Assembly (NCBI RefSeq): GCF_048323675.1
Contig: NZ_JBLWFK010000007.1
Coordinates: forward strand, 62,001 to 126,000
Direction of reading: 5' to 3'
Length of the DNA: 64,000 nucleotides
DNA from: Mangrovimicrobium sp048323675
Lineage (GTDB): Bacteria; Pseudomonadota; Gammaproteobacteria; Pseudomonadales; Halieaceae
A program made the position numbers and the translations under genes. Positions 26,752-35,435 of the stretch are shown here, one piece after another. Under the pieces are notes generated by a model. The model was not told the origin of the DNA. It did not search any database and was given only the letters and a program-made list of their open reading frames with translations. Within the stretch, counting starts at the first letter, position 1; each line of letters starts with the position of its first letter.

Positions 26752-28848
26752 ATGAATTCTTCAGTTAAGAAGCTGGCGCGCTGCGTCAAATTGGCGGTGG
26801 CGGGCTCGGCGTGTGCGCTGGTCGTCGCCTCGCCGGTCATGGCGGGCAAGATTACTTCTGTTACCACCAATGCCAAGGGTACGGGCGGCGCGGATGCCGG
26901 TATCGCCTACGGGTTTGGCGGCTGGAATCTCGACAATGTCGAAATCTATATGAGTGACGGGGAGGGCGGTTACACGACATCCACGTTCGATGAGTCATCC
27001 GGTTCCTACGATTTCGCGCCCGGCAGCGACCATACCTATTACGCAGCAGTCTCCAACGGGAGCTCTGTGGTCGGTCGTGTGATGGCGAAGGACTGGCCCA
27101 TTGGGGAGCCCTCGACTATCAAGGTGATCAACGATGACCTGGAGGTCAAAAACGGACGCCCTGCCAATTGCATTATGTCCACCGCCTATATTGATGGCGC
27201 CTATCTCGACAGCACCGAAGAACCCGACCCGGTGATCTGCAGCAGTGATTACCAGACCCATAAGCGCTTCAAGGTCGCCATGCTGCCCGAGATTCTGGAA
27301 GAGGGGAACGGCAGCGTCGACCTGGTGTTCAATGTCGAGGATGAGCCCGATGCCGCGGCGCGCCAGTACGAGGTCTTCCAGAAAATCAACAACTGGACCA
27401 ATCGCCGGCTGACAGGATTCACTATCGAGGTTGGTTTTGGGGTAGGCGGTGGGTTCATTTCTGCCGGAGACGCGGACCTTCGCCTCTCGGTGCCCGACAC
27501 CCTGTGGGACGCCACCCAGCTGGCGAATTTCTCCGCGGGGTTGTTCGGCCCCCTGGACAATCACGGGCAGGTCGGCTTCTACGATGACAAGACCCGTGCA
27601 GGTTTCTTCATCGATGAATATGGCACCGATGCCGGCAACTTCGGTACCACCAGCCTTAACGCAACCCGGCGTCTGGGCAGTAACTATGATGAACTGCCGC
27701 GGGGCGTAGAGGCGATGAACCAGTTTGGCTACTGGCTGCCGAATAACGCGCTGCCCTACGGCATTTTCTTCGACGACGACGGCAACCCGGACACCGACGC
27801 GGTGCTGGTGGCCTGGTACGGTTACAACCCGGCGACTGAAGACCTCGGCTGGATGCGCGGCGTCGCCGACAAGTTTGTCGCCGTCGACGACGCGGTGATC
27901 GAGGGCTACGCCAACAGCCTGCTTTACACTGTGGCTGTGATCGACGACCTGGTCAACGTGGGCCTCAACTACATCGTGACTGTAGGCGATATCGAAACAT
28001 TCCCCGGCGAGGCATTTACCATCCGCATATCACCCACAGCCTTGCCTGAGGACGATCCGGAGGCGGCTTTCCCGCCCTACGTAGTTGAAGATCCGGCAGG
28101 CTCCGGGGTGTACACCCAGGTGACTCCCGAGCCCTGGTTGGCCTACGGTGCGGAAGCATCTGTCATGCTGCAACCCGGCCCGGTCTTCGAAATCGGGGAG
28201 ATGCTCACAGCAAGGGTGGGTGACGCCGCTGCCGACCTCGACCCCACGGCTATCGATGAAGTGAATGTCGACATATCCGTTGGTGGGGAATTTGCGGAGA
28301 CGGTAACCCTGTACGAACTGGGTGAGGATCGCGGTGTGTTTGCGGCCCTCCTGCCCTCCAGTTACGGAGAAGACGCCGAACCAGGTACAGTGATCTCCAT
28401 GGCCTACACTACCTCGGACGAAGATTTGCTGACGGCGACTACGACAGCGGTAGAACCCGCAGATCCCCCGGTCTCCTACGACCTGTCAGTGCTCAGCGTT
28501 GACGCGCCGGAGTCGGTCCTCAACGGGCTGTCCAGGACCATCAAGGTACGGATCGAGAACGATCACCAGACCCTGGAATCTGCTTCCGGTGTGGTCCGCC
28601 TGACCGGACTCGCCAGTGACGGTACCGAGTACAGCTTCGCCGACGTTGCGTTCACCCTTGACCCCGGCAGCAAGGACCTGGCGACCTTCCGCTGGACCGC
28701 CAGTCTGGCCGATCCCGCGGTAGCGCAAACTGTTGAGTGGACCGCAGGCATTTACGTGGCGCCGGAACTGAATGACGGTATCCTGGTCGACGCAATGACT
28801 GCTACATCGACGGTAACACCGAAACTGCCGAAAAAAGCTGCCAAGTAG
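26752..28848 (+). CDS. Choice-of-anchor F family exported protein
   Basis: 698 aa. Signal peptide about 1-31, ending VMAG. The core has STIKVINDDLEVKNG, NCIMSTAYIDG, DLVFNVEDE, then NNWTNRRLTGFTIEVGFGVG and a repeated-turn region with FGYWLPNNALPYGIFFDDDG, which I recognise from the choice-of-anchor F family. After about residue 480 come two beta-sandwich-like domains. Members carry various C-terminal sorting tags; this one ends KLPKKAAK with no hydrophobic anchor, so it is probably secreted or loosely attached. The ATG is preceded by AAGGAACC. The upstream FNR box suggests oxygen-linked control, and a terminator follows. Function is unknown. Confidence 0.82.
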   Translation: MNSSVKKLARCVKLAVAGSACALVVASPVMAGKITSVTTNAKGTGGADAGIAYGFGGWNLDNVEIYMSDGEGGYTTSTFDESSGSYDFAPGSDHTYYAAVSNGSSVVGRVMAKDWPIGEPSTIKVINDDLEVKNGRPANCIMSTAYIDGAYLDSTEEPDPVICSSDYQTHKRFKVAMLPEILEEGNGSVDLVFNVEDEPDAAARQYEVFQKINNWTNRRLTGFTIEVGFGVGGGFISAGDADLRLSVPDTLWDATQLANFSAGLFGPLDNHGQVGFYDDKTRAGFFIDEYGTDAGNFGTTSLNATRRLGSNYDELPRGVEAMNQFGYWLPNNALPYGIFFDDDGNPDTDAVLVAWYGYNPATEDLGWMRGVADKFVAVDDAVIEGYANSLLYTVAVIDDLVNVGLNYIVTVGDIETFPGEAFTIRISPTALPEDDPEAAFPPYVVEDPAGSGVYTQVTPEPWLAYGAEASVMLQPGPVFEIGEMLTARVGDAAADLDPTAIDEVNVDISVGGEFAETVTLYELGEDRGVFAALLPSSYGEDAEPGTVISMAYTTSDEDLLTATTTAVEPADPPVSYDLSVLSVDAPESVLNGLSRTIKVRIENDHQTLESASGVVRLTGLASDGTEYSFADVAFTLDPGSKDLATFRWTASLADPAVAQTVEWTAGIYVAPELNDGILVDAMTATSTVTPKLPKKAAK

Positions 28849-28864
28849 ATCTACCTGGTTGAAG

Positions 28865-28899
28865 CCTGCGGGTCATAGCGATGGCCCGCAGGTCTTTTT
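28865..28899 (+). terminator. Rho-independent terminator
   Basis: CCTGCGGG and CCCGCAGG form an eight-base stem with a 12-base loop, then TCTTTTT. It starts 17 bases after the choice-of-anchor F stop. Confidence 0.85.
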
Positions 28900-28940
28900 C
28901 CACGGCGACTGAACTCACCCGACAGTGGTCCACTTACGAT

Positions 28941-29333
28941 TTATGGAACCCTCACCATCACCACGCTGCCCTTGACGCCGTTGGCGCTGACCCGGTACCT
29001 GCCCGCGGCGGTGCCGCGATCCTGGGAGAATTGCACCGGGAGCTCGATACTGAAACCCTCTACTACCAGTTCTCCCTCCGCGAAACAATTCGCGGCGGTT
29101 TTGATCTGGCCGGAATCGGGTGTGGTGCTCCCGCGATCGGGGTCGTAACAGGTACTCACGCCGGCATTGATCGTGCCGTTGCTGTTCAGCTTCAGGCGGC
29201 AGGAATTGCCGTCGGAAAAGGCCAGCTCCCAGAAGCCGGTCATCTGCGGCGCTGTACAGGCGGCGTAGCCGCTCGGGCTCAGGCCCAGTGCCAGGCCAAA
29301 GAGTGATGCCAGGGTTGCTCTCTTGCAAATCAT
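28941..29333 (-). CDS. Small secreted protein of unknown function
   Basis: 130 aa from the ATG at 29333, which has GAGAGGAG upstream. Signal peptide MICKRATLASLFGLALGLSP, cleavage near GYAA. The mature part has CTAPQMTGFWELAFSDGNSC, four Cys that could form two disulfides, and ends in GSVVMVRVP. It reads as a lipocalin-like or calycin-like small beta protein, but I cannot confirm the fold. Divergent from the wHTH-TPR regulator 244 bases away; in that gap I see nothing else. Confidence 0.65.
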   Translation of the reverse strand: MICKRATLASLFGLALGLSPSGYAACTAPQMTGFWELAFSDGNSCRLKLNSNGTINAGVSTCYDPDRGSTTPDSGQIKTAANCFAEGELVVEGFSIELPVQFSQDRGTAAGRYRVSANGVKGSVVMVRVP

Positions 29334-29577
29334 GTTCAGTACTCCTCTCGCCGTGGTTTGCGTGATAACGCCAGGTCCCTGGCGGCCAGTTCGCATTGCC
29401 GATCCCTGTCGATAGATACGATAGTGGCTTCCAGCAGCGCCCGCCTGATGGATTCAATATGTTGTCTTACGCAACCTTACGGACTATGTTTACTATAAAT
29501 AACAGCAAGTTAAGGTCATTCAGGATTGCCTGACCCGATCTGCGCTGCCGCCAAAGCTTGATCAGGACAGTTGATCG

Positions 29578-31347
29578 ATGCCCTCATCAACCGATACAAG
29601 CATTGCTTCGAGCCACGCCGCGTCCACTTTCGGTCTCGGATGCTGGCGGGTGGACCCGAATCGCAATGTGATCAGCCGGGAGGGTAGTGAAAAGCGTCTC
29701 GAGAACCGCCTGATGCAAACCCTGGTATTTCTCTGTGAGCGCCAGGGCCAGGTGATCCAGCGCGGGGATTTTTTCAATGTGGTCTGGCGGGGCCGGGTGG
29801 TCAACGACGAGGCCCTGTCGCGCGCGATATCGCTGCTGCGCACGGCGCTGGAAGACGATGCCGCCAGGCCGGAATATATCAAGACGGTACCCGGCATCGG
29901 CTACATGCTGATAGCGCCGGTGGCGGCATCCGCAAGCGCCAGCATCGCTCCCGGTTTGCCCCCTGCCGAGCCCGGCGAAGACAGTTCCATTGCTGTGCTG
30001 CCTTTCGTCAACCTCAGCAACGATCCCGGCAACGAGTATCTGTCCGATGGAATCTCCGAGGAGATTATCAACTCACTGGTGCAGATACCGGATTTCAGGG
30101 TCGTTGGCCGGACATCGTCTTTCGCATTCAAGGGCGTCAACGATGACCTGCGCAAGGTCGGGCATGCACTGGGCGTGTCGCATGTGCTGGAGGGGTCACT
30201 GCGACTGTCCGGTGACCTTATCCGGGTGACCGCACAGCTGATCAAGGCCGACGACGGTTTCCACCTGTGGTCGAAAAACTTCCAGTGCGAGCTGCAGGAT
30301 ATTTTCGCCATACAGGACGCAATAGCCGCCGGCGTGGCGGAGGAAATGAAGCGCAGCCTGTTGGGTGTGGCTGGCAGGGTGCGGGAAACCAGCGTCGATG
30401 CCTACTCACTGTATCTGCAGGGCGTCTACCTGCTGCGGTCGGGCGAGGTGGACAAACTGCCCAGGGCACTGGCCGTATTTCGCGAGGTCACGCAGCTGGA
30501 CCCCGACTATGCGCCGGCGTGGGTCAGCCTTGCAGATACCTACTGGTACCTGACCAGCTACGGCATGGTGCCGCGGGCCGAGGCCATGGTCCTGGCGGAC
30601 GCTGCCTGCGAGCGGGCGCTCTCGCTCGACGAGTCACTGGCGGAGGCGCACACCTGCAAGGCCAACCTGTGCATTGCCTTCAGCTGCGACTGGGCGCGGG
30701 CCGGGGTGGCCATCGAGCGGGCGTTGCAGCTGGCGCCGGGCCATTCCGGGGCCGCGCTGAATGCGGGCAACCTGGCGCGGACCCTGGGAGATTTCCCGAA
30801 GGCGGTGGCCTACTTCAAGCAGGCTGTCGCCAGCGACCCGCTGAACATGACCGGTCACATCTGGTTGGCCAATACTTACCTGGCCCTGGGTTCATACGCT
30901 GAGGCCAGCGCAATCATTCACAAGGCGCTGGACCTGAATCCCCGGCGCGTCGTATTGAATACGATTCTGGTGAACATCCTGCTGTGCCAGCAGCAATATG
31001 GCGCTGCCTACGAGAGAGCCCTGCTGGAACCCGAGGGGTTCTGGCACGACTTCTCCATGGTGATGTGTCTCTACCACCTGCAACGCACCGCGGAGGCCGA
31101 CGCCCGCTTTGCCGCGCTGGTCGAGGCCAATGAAGATGAGGCGCCCTTCCAGATCGCCGAGATCCATTGCGTGCGAGGAGACTACGACAGGGCATTTGTT
31201 TACCTGGACCTTGCCTGCAAACTGCACGACAACGGTCTCGTGCAGATACTCGCGAGCACGTGGTTGCGGCCGTTGCACGGGGATTCCCGGTGGCCGGCGG
31301 TTCTGCGGCGCTTGAACATCCCGTGGAAGGATGGGTGCGGCAGTTAA
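29578..31347 (+). CDS. CadC-type winged-helix regulator with FlgO-like and TPR domains
   Basis: 589 aa. Residues about 15-110 are an OmpR/PhoB-type winged helix (NRLMQTLVFLCERQGQVIQR, DEALSRAISLLRTAL, KTVPGIGYML). An Ala/Pro linker without a clear membrane helix follows, then a FlgO/TolB-N-like domain (SIAVLPFVNLSNDPGNEYLS, DFRVVGRTSSFAFK, about 135-255), then about six TPR units to the end. Such proteins are common in marine proteobacteria as one-component regulators; targets are unknown. The downstream PepSY gene is on the same strand, 133 bases away. Confidence 0.88.
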   Translation: MPSSTDTSIASSHAASTFGLGCWRVDPNRNVISREGSEKRLENRLMQTLVFLCERQGQVIQRGDFFNVVWRGRVVNDEALSRAISLLRTALEDDAARPEYIKTVPGIGYMLIAPVAASASASIAPGLPPAEPGEDSSIAVLPFVNLSNDPGNEYLSDGISEEIINSLVQIPDFRVVGRTSSFAFKGVNDDLRKVGHALGVSHVLEGSLRLSGDLIRVTAQLIKADDGFHLWSKNFQCELQDIFAIQDAIAAGVAEEMKRSLLGVAGRVRETSVDAYSLYLQGVYLLRSGEVDKLPRALAVFREVTQLDPDYAPAWVSLADTYWYLTSYGMVPRAEAMVLADAACERALSLDESLAEAHTCKANLCIAFSCDWARAGVAIERALQLAPGHSGAALNAGNLARTLGDFPKAVAYFKQAVASDPLNMTGHIWLANTYLALGSYAEASAIIHKALDLNPRRVVLNTILVNILLCQQQYGAAYERALLEPEGFWHDFSMVMCLYHLQRTAEADARFAALVEANEDEAPFQIAEIHCVRGDYDRAFVYLDLACKLHDNGLVQILASTWLRPLHGDSRWPAVLRRLNIPWKDGCGS

Positions 31348-31480
31348 ATCTTCTTGCTTCGCGGTTCTGGTATGCTCAGGCCGCCAGTGTTGCCGAATTG
31401 AATAGCGTGTAGCCAGCCCGGTTCCGGACAGTTCGGCAACCCGTCGTCCACGACACAACGCGCATGGAGATTCGGTTCAG

Positions 31481-32209
31481 ATGCTGAGAATTGCCCGCAA
31501 AGTCCACCGCTGGCTGTCCTACATCGTATTTATTCAGGTTTCCCTGTGGATACTGGGCGGCCTGGTCTTCGCTGCGCTCCCCTTCGACTCGCTGGTGAAA
31601 GGCGGCGCGCTGGTGTCGCCGCCGGGGAAGACTGCGCTGCCCGCGAATTGGCCTGGCCTTCTCGAACAGCCCGCAGCCGCAGCCGCTGGACCGGTATTGC
31701 GGGTGGAGGCCACCTCAAGCGCCCAGGGTGATCTCGTGATGGTTGAGGGCGAAGAGAAAACCCTATGGCTGTCCGCCGCGGATGGCCGGGAGGCGCCCGG
31801 CCCATCAGCTGAGCAGATTACCGCCTACGCTTCCTCGATTTACACTGGACACGGCCACCACAGCACAACGCAGTATGTCGACGATACCCGCTACCGGGTC
31901 CTGGGACTGGTCGATGAGCTCTATGGCCGCACCGGCGTCTGGCAGGCCAACTTCGACGACGCCTTCAATACCCGGCTCTACTTCGATGGCGCGACCGGGC
32001 GCTACCTCACCGTGCGCAACGACCTGTGGGTGCTGTACGACGCCATGTGGCGGCTGCACATCATGGATTACCGCGGCGGGGAGGACTTCAATAACAAACT
32101 GTTGCTGGTCTTCGCTGTGCTGGGTGCCGCTTTTGCGATCTCCGGGGTGGTGCTGACCTGGCAGGCATTGCGGCGCAGTACGCTACGCCGGTTACGCCCG
32201 GCCCGTTAG
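31481..32209 (+). CDS. PepSY-domain membrane protein
   Basis: 242 aa. Helix 1 near the N-terminus (LSYIVFIQVSLWILGGLVFA) preceded by VHRW, an extracytoplasmic part with two PepSY-like units (about 80-195: YTGHGHHSTTQYVDDTRYRV, RLYFDGATGRYLTVRNDLWV), and helix 2 (LLLVFAVLGAAFAISGVVLT) preceded by LHIMDYRG. The His residues before both helices fit the haem or metal ligands of PepSY_TM proteins. Probably an iron or electron-transfer accessory. No partner besides the upstream regulator. Confidence 0.82.
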   Translation: MLRIARKVHRWLSYIVFIQVSLWILGGLVFAALPFDSLVKGGALVSPPGKTALPANWPGLLEQPAAAAAGPVLRVEATSSAQGDLVMVEGEEKTLWLSAADGREAPGPSAEQITAYASSIYTGHGHHSTTQYVDDTRYRVLGLVDELYGRTGVWQANFDDAFNTRLYFDGATGRYLTVRNDLWVLYDAMWRLHIMDYRGGEDFNNKLLLVFAVLGAAFAISGVVLTWQALRRSTLRRLRPAR

Positions 32210-32293
32210 CCGCACAGTTGCCGGGGAGAGCAACGGAGACTCGACTGATTTCAGCCCTTTTGGACAGAAGGTTGTTATTGAATGTAAGGAGAC

Positions 32294-33463
32294 TTAAGCA
32301 GGATTGCCCAGTAATTTTTCAAAGTCGGTTCTCCAGATCATCCCAGTGCACCTGAGCAAGGCGTAAAAAAACAGGAGTGGGATCGCAACTGATTTCAGCA
32401 GAACTGAAATCAGCAATAGCCACGCGTTCTCGGTGAAATCATCCAGTTTGCTATCCAGGCCATTGAGCTTGCTCTGGATTACACCGATATCGGGTGCGTC
32501 CGGGATGCGGTCCCACACAGTGCAAGCCTCACCCCGGGTACGCTTGTTGATACACTCAAGATTGGCGCGTTGGTCTTCCAGTTTTTCCTGATAACCAGTT
32601 ATGCGCTCCTCAATATCCACCTTTTCCTGCTCCCGCATCCTCAGTTCCTGAAAATGGCTTTTGGTAGTGTCAGAACAGGTCGGAGATGCGACGGGCGCCT
32701 TCACAGAGAAGCGGCATACCGTGTCCTCACCTTCGAGTTGCTGCGCGAGTCGAGCGCGGGCATCGGAAATTTCCAGTTCCTTATCGCTGAGTTTCCCGGC
32801 GCCGGTTTCGATAAGCGCATTTAGCGCGTCTATTTGCCCTTGAGTACGTTTAGCCAGTTCAGAAAAGTCTGATTGGTTTGTGGCGATATCCTTGACCGTT
32901 CGCAAATCGCTTTCAAAGGTCTGCATCGATTCATGGCGTTGCTTGTCGATGGGGTCAAGGAGTGCAGCGTCAACCCAGCTATTGGCAATAACGACAAGGC
33001 CGAGTGCGAATCGTACAAACGCGACGATCAGGAAGGTTTTCAGTAGAGGCGCGAATGTGCGGGCTTGCAGGGTGACTATTCCAAGGCCGGTCAGGACGGC
33101 TATGCCGCTAAACACGTAGTTAAAGATGCTGCTGGAAACCAGTAGTAGCAGCACCTTCTGGGCGGCGATTGCACCAAGTGCGAATAGCACGACCGTTGAA
33201 AAGCGTTCGATCAGGTCATTGACCGGGTCGAGAACCTCGCCAATCGCGAAAGTAACGAAAGGGAGGTCGAGTTCGGTTCCCTGGAGAACAGAGACCAGGG
33301 CATTGATGCCTCTGGCGGTTGCGTAGATCGCACCGGTTGTCGCCAGTGCCCCGTCGAGATTCCCGTTTGCCAGCTTGTCGACGCCGCCAGTCAGGGCAAG
33401 GGCGGAGAGCGCAAGCAAAACAAGGATACAAAATATTTTCAGCGGTGTGAGGGAAAGCTTCAT
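32294..33463 (-). CDS. Membrane protein with large coiled-coil loop
   Basis: 389 aa from ATG 33463 after AGGAAC. N-terminal helix, then two to three more in residues 80-165, a charged coiled-coil region of about 150 residues (TQGQIDALNALIETGAGKLS, MREQEKVDIEERITGYQEKL) with four Cys, and a final helix (WLLLISVLLKSVAIPLLFFY). The layout suggests a coiled-coil domain between membrane anchors. I do not recognise a named family. Slightly lower GC than neighbours. Single gene. Confidence 0.7.
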   Translation of the reverse strand: MKLSLTPLKIFCILVLLALSALALTGGVDKLANGNLDGALATTGAIYATARGINALVSVLQGTELDLPFVTFAIGEVLDPVNDLIERFSTVVLFALGAIAAQKVLLLLVSSSIFNYVFSGIAVLTGLGIVTLQARTFAPLLKTFLIVAFVRFALGLVVIANSWVDAALLDPIDKQRHESMQTFESDLRTVKDIATNQSDFSELAKRTQGQIDALNALIETGAGKLSDKELEISDARARLAQQLEGEDTVCRFSVKAPVASPTCSDTTKSHFQELRMREQEKVDIEERITGYQEKLEDQRANLECINKRTRGEACTVWDRIPDAPDIGVIQSKLNGLDSKLDDFTENAWLLLISVLLKSVAIPLLFFYALLRCTGMIWRTDFEKLLGNPA

Positions 33464-33688
33464 CAAGTTCCTTCTCCGGATATCACAGCGGAAGCAGTAA
33501 TTTCGGTGGAGTGTTCGTAGCTAACCATAGTTCATTGGCCGGAAACCAGGTTGCCCGAAGGGGATGTGCTTCCTGTATTCGCCAGAGTGTGGTCGATAAA
33601 TCTGTGGGACCCGGGTAACAAGTGACAAGTGGCTATTTTATGTTGTGGCCTGTCTTATCGGGTTGCCGGGCCTGCTTCGGGGAATCCC

Positions 33689-34429
33689 CTATCGCACACT
33701 GTAGTCCTTGCCTTCCAGGCAGGCTCGCATGGCGCGCTGGTAGTCATCACGCTTCTGGCTGGCCTCGGCCGCGCTGAGGTTAGTGGGCGGCTGCGTGGGG
33801 TCGTATTGGGTCTGATTGCGGCTCCAGACGTGGCACTGGTAGCGGTCCTCGGTGATCTGCTCTTCGCTCTGGCCTTTTTTCGGGTAGACGAACAATTCGT
33901 CGCTCACCGTCGGCAGTTGCTGTGACTCGGCCCCGGCGGGCGCTTGCACCACCTGGTACCCGTTACTCTGGGGCCGCCAGACATAGTAGACGTCGTTAGC
34001 GTAATAGTAGGTAGCGCCACCCAGCCAGATAGTCGTGTAGTAGGGTGGGAGGATCGGCACGAAGATGCCGATGGGCGGTGCGATGACCTGGAACTGGGCG
34101 CCGGCAGAGCGATACCAGATGCCACTGAGATAGAAATAGGGGACATCGTGGTAAACGATGCGCTGGTAGTGACCGGGGATGTATGGAGCGACATACCCGG
34201 GACGTGGATAATAACGATTGTGGTGAAAACGATCGTCGTAGCGGTAGAAATCGCCGGGTGGCTTCTGGCGCGTCTGGGCCGGGGGTGGCCTGTTGTGAAC
34301 TGCACCCGGATTGTTGTTTTTCCCCGGGGACGCGCCGCCGGGATCAGCCTGGTTGTACGGGGTGTAAAGGAGCAATGCGGCAGTCAATGCTGCTACCGCG
34401 GTCCTTCCTGAGATAAACAACTGTTTCAT
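33689..34429 (-). CDS. DUF6515-type envelope protein
   Basis: 246 aa from ATG 34429. Signal peptide (MKQLFISGRTAVAALTAALL), then a Pro/Asn-rich low-complexity stretch, a Tyr-rich central domain (about 75-165, many Tyr, Pro, Gly, such as YYTTIWLGGATYYYANDVYY) typical of DUF6515, and a C-terminal module beginning YPKKGQSEEQITEDRY and ending RAMRACLEGKDYSVR. That module recurs in the next gene upstream on the same strand, 37 bases away. Likely surface-associated; role unknown. Confidence 0.8.
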   Translation of the reverse strand: MKQLFISGRTAVAALTAALLLYTPYNQADPGGASPGKNNNPGAVHNRPPPAQTRQKPPGDFYRYDDRFHHNRYYPRPGYVAPYIPGHYQRIVYHDVPYFYLSGIWYRSAGAQFQVIAPPIGIFVPILPPYYTTIWLGGATYYYANDVYYVWRPQSNGYQVVQAPAGAESQQLPTVSDELFVYPKKGQSEEQITEDRYQCHVWSRNQTQYDPTQPPTNLSAAEASQKRDDYQRAMRACLEGKDYSVR

Positions 34430-34466
34430 GGCATCTATCCGATATTCTGAAACCATTGGCCGATCA

Positions 34467-35045
34467 TCATCGGACGACGTAACCCTTGCCTTCGAGGCAG
34501 GCCGTCATGGCCCGACGATAATCCCTCGCCAGCATATCGACACGGGCGTATTTCTCGTAGTTCACCTGCTCGGTCATTTTCTCTGCCTGCGCCTGCCGGC
34601 TGGCGTCCGCGGCAGTACCGATCATGGCTCCCGCAATGGCACCCAGGATGGCGCCTTCCTCGCGGCTGCCGTGACCGGCCAGAATGGAGCCGGCTATGGC
34701 GCCGGTAACCGCTCCCGCGGCTGTGCCGGTTCCCGGCGGCGGCTCCGGCACTACCTCGACGCGCTGGTGCGGGGCCAGTTGGGCAACCGACGGATCAAAC
34801 CCCGACTGCTTTACGGCCCACAGGTAACACTCGTACCGGTCCTTGTCCTGCTGTTCCTCGCTCTGGCCCCGGGTGGGGTAAAAATAGATCTTTGTGGCTT
34901 CCAGCTGGGTGGGTGCAGGCGCGGGTGCTGGTACCGTCCGGGCCGGGTAGGTGGGGGACGTGCAGCTGATCACCAGCAGGCAGGCCAGCAATGAGAGCGC
35001 CAGGCGCGTATAGATCACGTTGCGACAGCCACAGGTCGGGAGCAT
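34467..35045 (-). CDS. Glycine-zipper lipoprotein sharing a module with its neighbour
   Basis: 192 aa from ATG 35045, preferred because AAGGA lies just upstream. Lipobox LVISC. After a Pro/Ala linker comes YPTRGQSEEQQDKDRYECYL, then a glycine-zipper segment (GAVTGAIAGSILAGHG, GAILGAIAGAMIG) and the ending YRRAMTACLEGKGYVVR. The first and last parts match the downstream DUF6515 gene, here split by the glycine zipper. The zipper may insert in or associate with the outer membrane. The pair is likely an operon. Confidence 0.8.
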   Translation of the reverse strand: MLPTCGCRNVIYTRLALSLLACLLVISCTSPTYPARTVPAPAPAPTQLEATKIYFYPTRGQSEEQQDKDRYECYLWAVKQSGFDPSVAQLAPHQRVEVVPEPPPGTGTAAGAVTGAIAGSILAGHGSREEGAILGAIAGAMIGTAADASRQAQAEKMTEQVNYEKYARVDMLARDYRRAMTACLEGKGYVVR

Positions 35046-35435
35046 GGGTTCGTCCTTCAAAGCAAAGCCTAATTTGGCCTTTTTGACGTAATGGCGAAAT
35101 GATCTGCGTCAATAGTTGCTCAATCAGGATAGAACAGTTCGGGATTGTCTACATAGAACCGGCACGGACAGGGGCAAGCTGAACTGAGTCGTCAAGCCGC
35201 CCCGCGCGTCTTCGGTGCCTCGCTCAGGCGCGAACTCGGCGCCGCACAACCCCCAGAAGTCCCAGCCAGGTCAGGAAGAGCCCGGCGAGTGGCGTGCTGC
35301 GCATGCTGGTAATGCGCGGGCGATTCCCCGGCTACGCCAGCCACGAGGAAATGCGCAAAATGTCCTGTTTACGCGCCCGGTACCTGCCGGTCTAGAATGG
35401 GCGGTATCTTTCCGTTTTCACGGTGCCGACCCTGC
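35046..35435. other. Intergenic region upstream of the PBP-like gene
   Basis: 390 bases between divergent genes. An in-frame ATG at 35397 could extend the PBP-like protein by 13 residues. I see no other gene or clear site. Confidence 0.4.
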
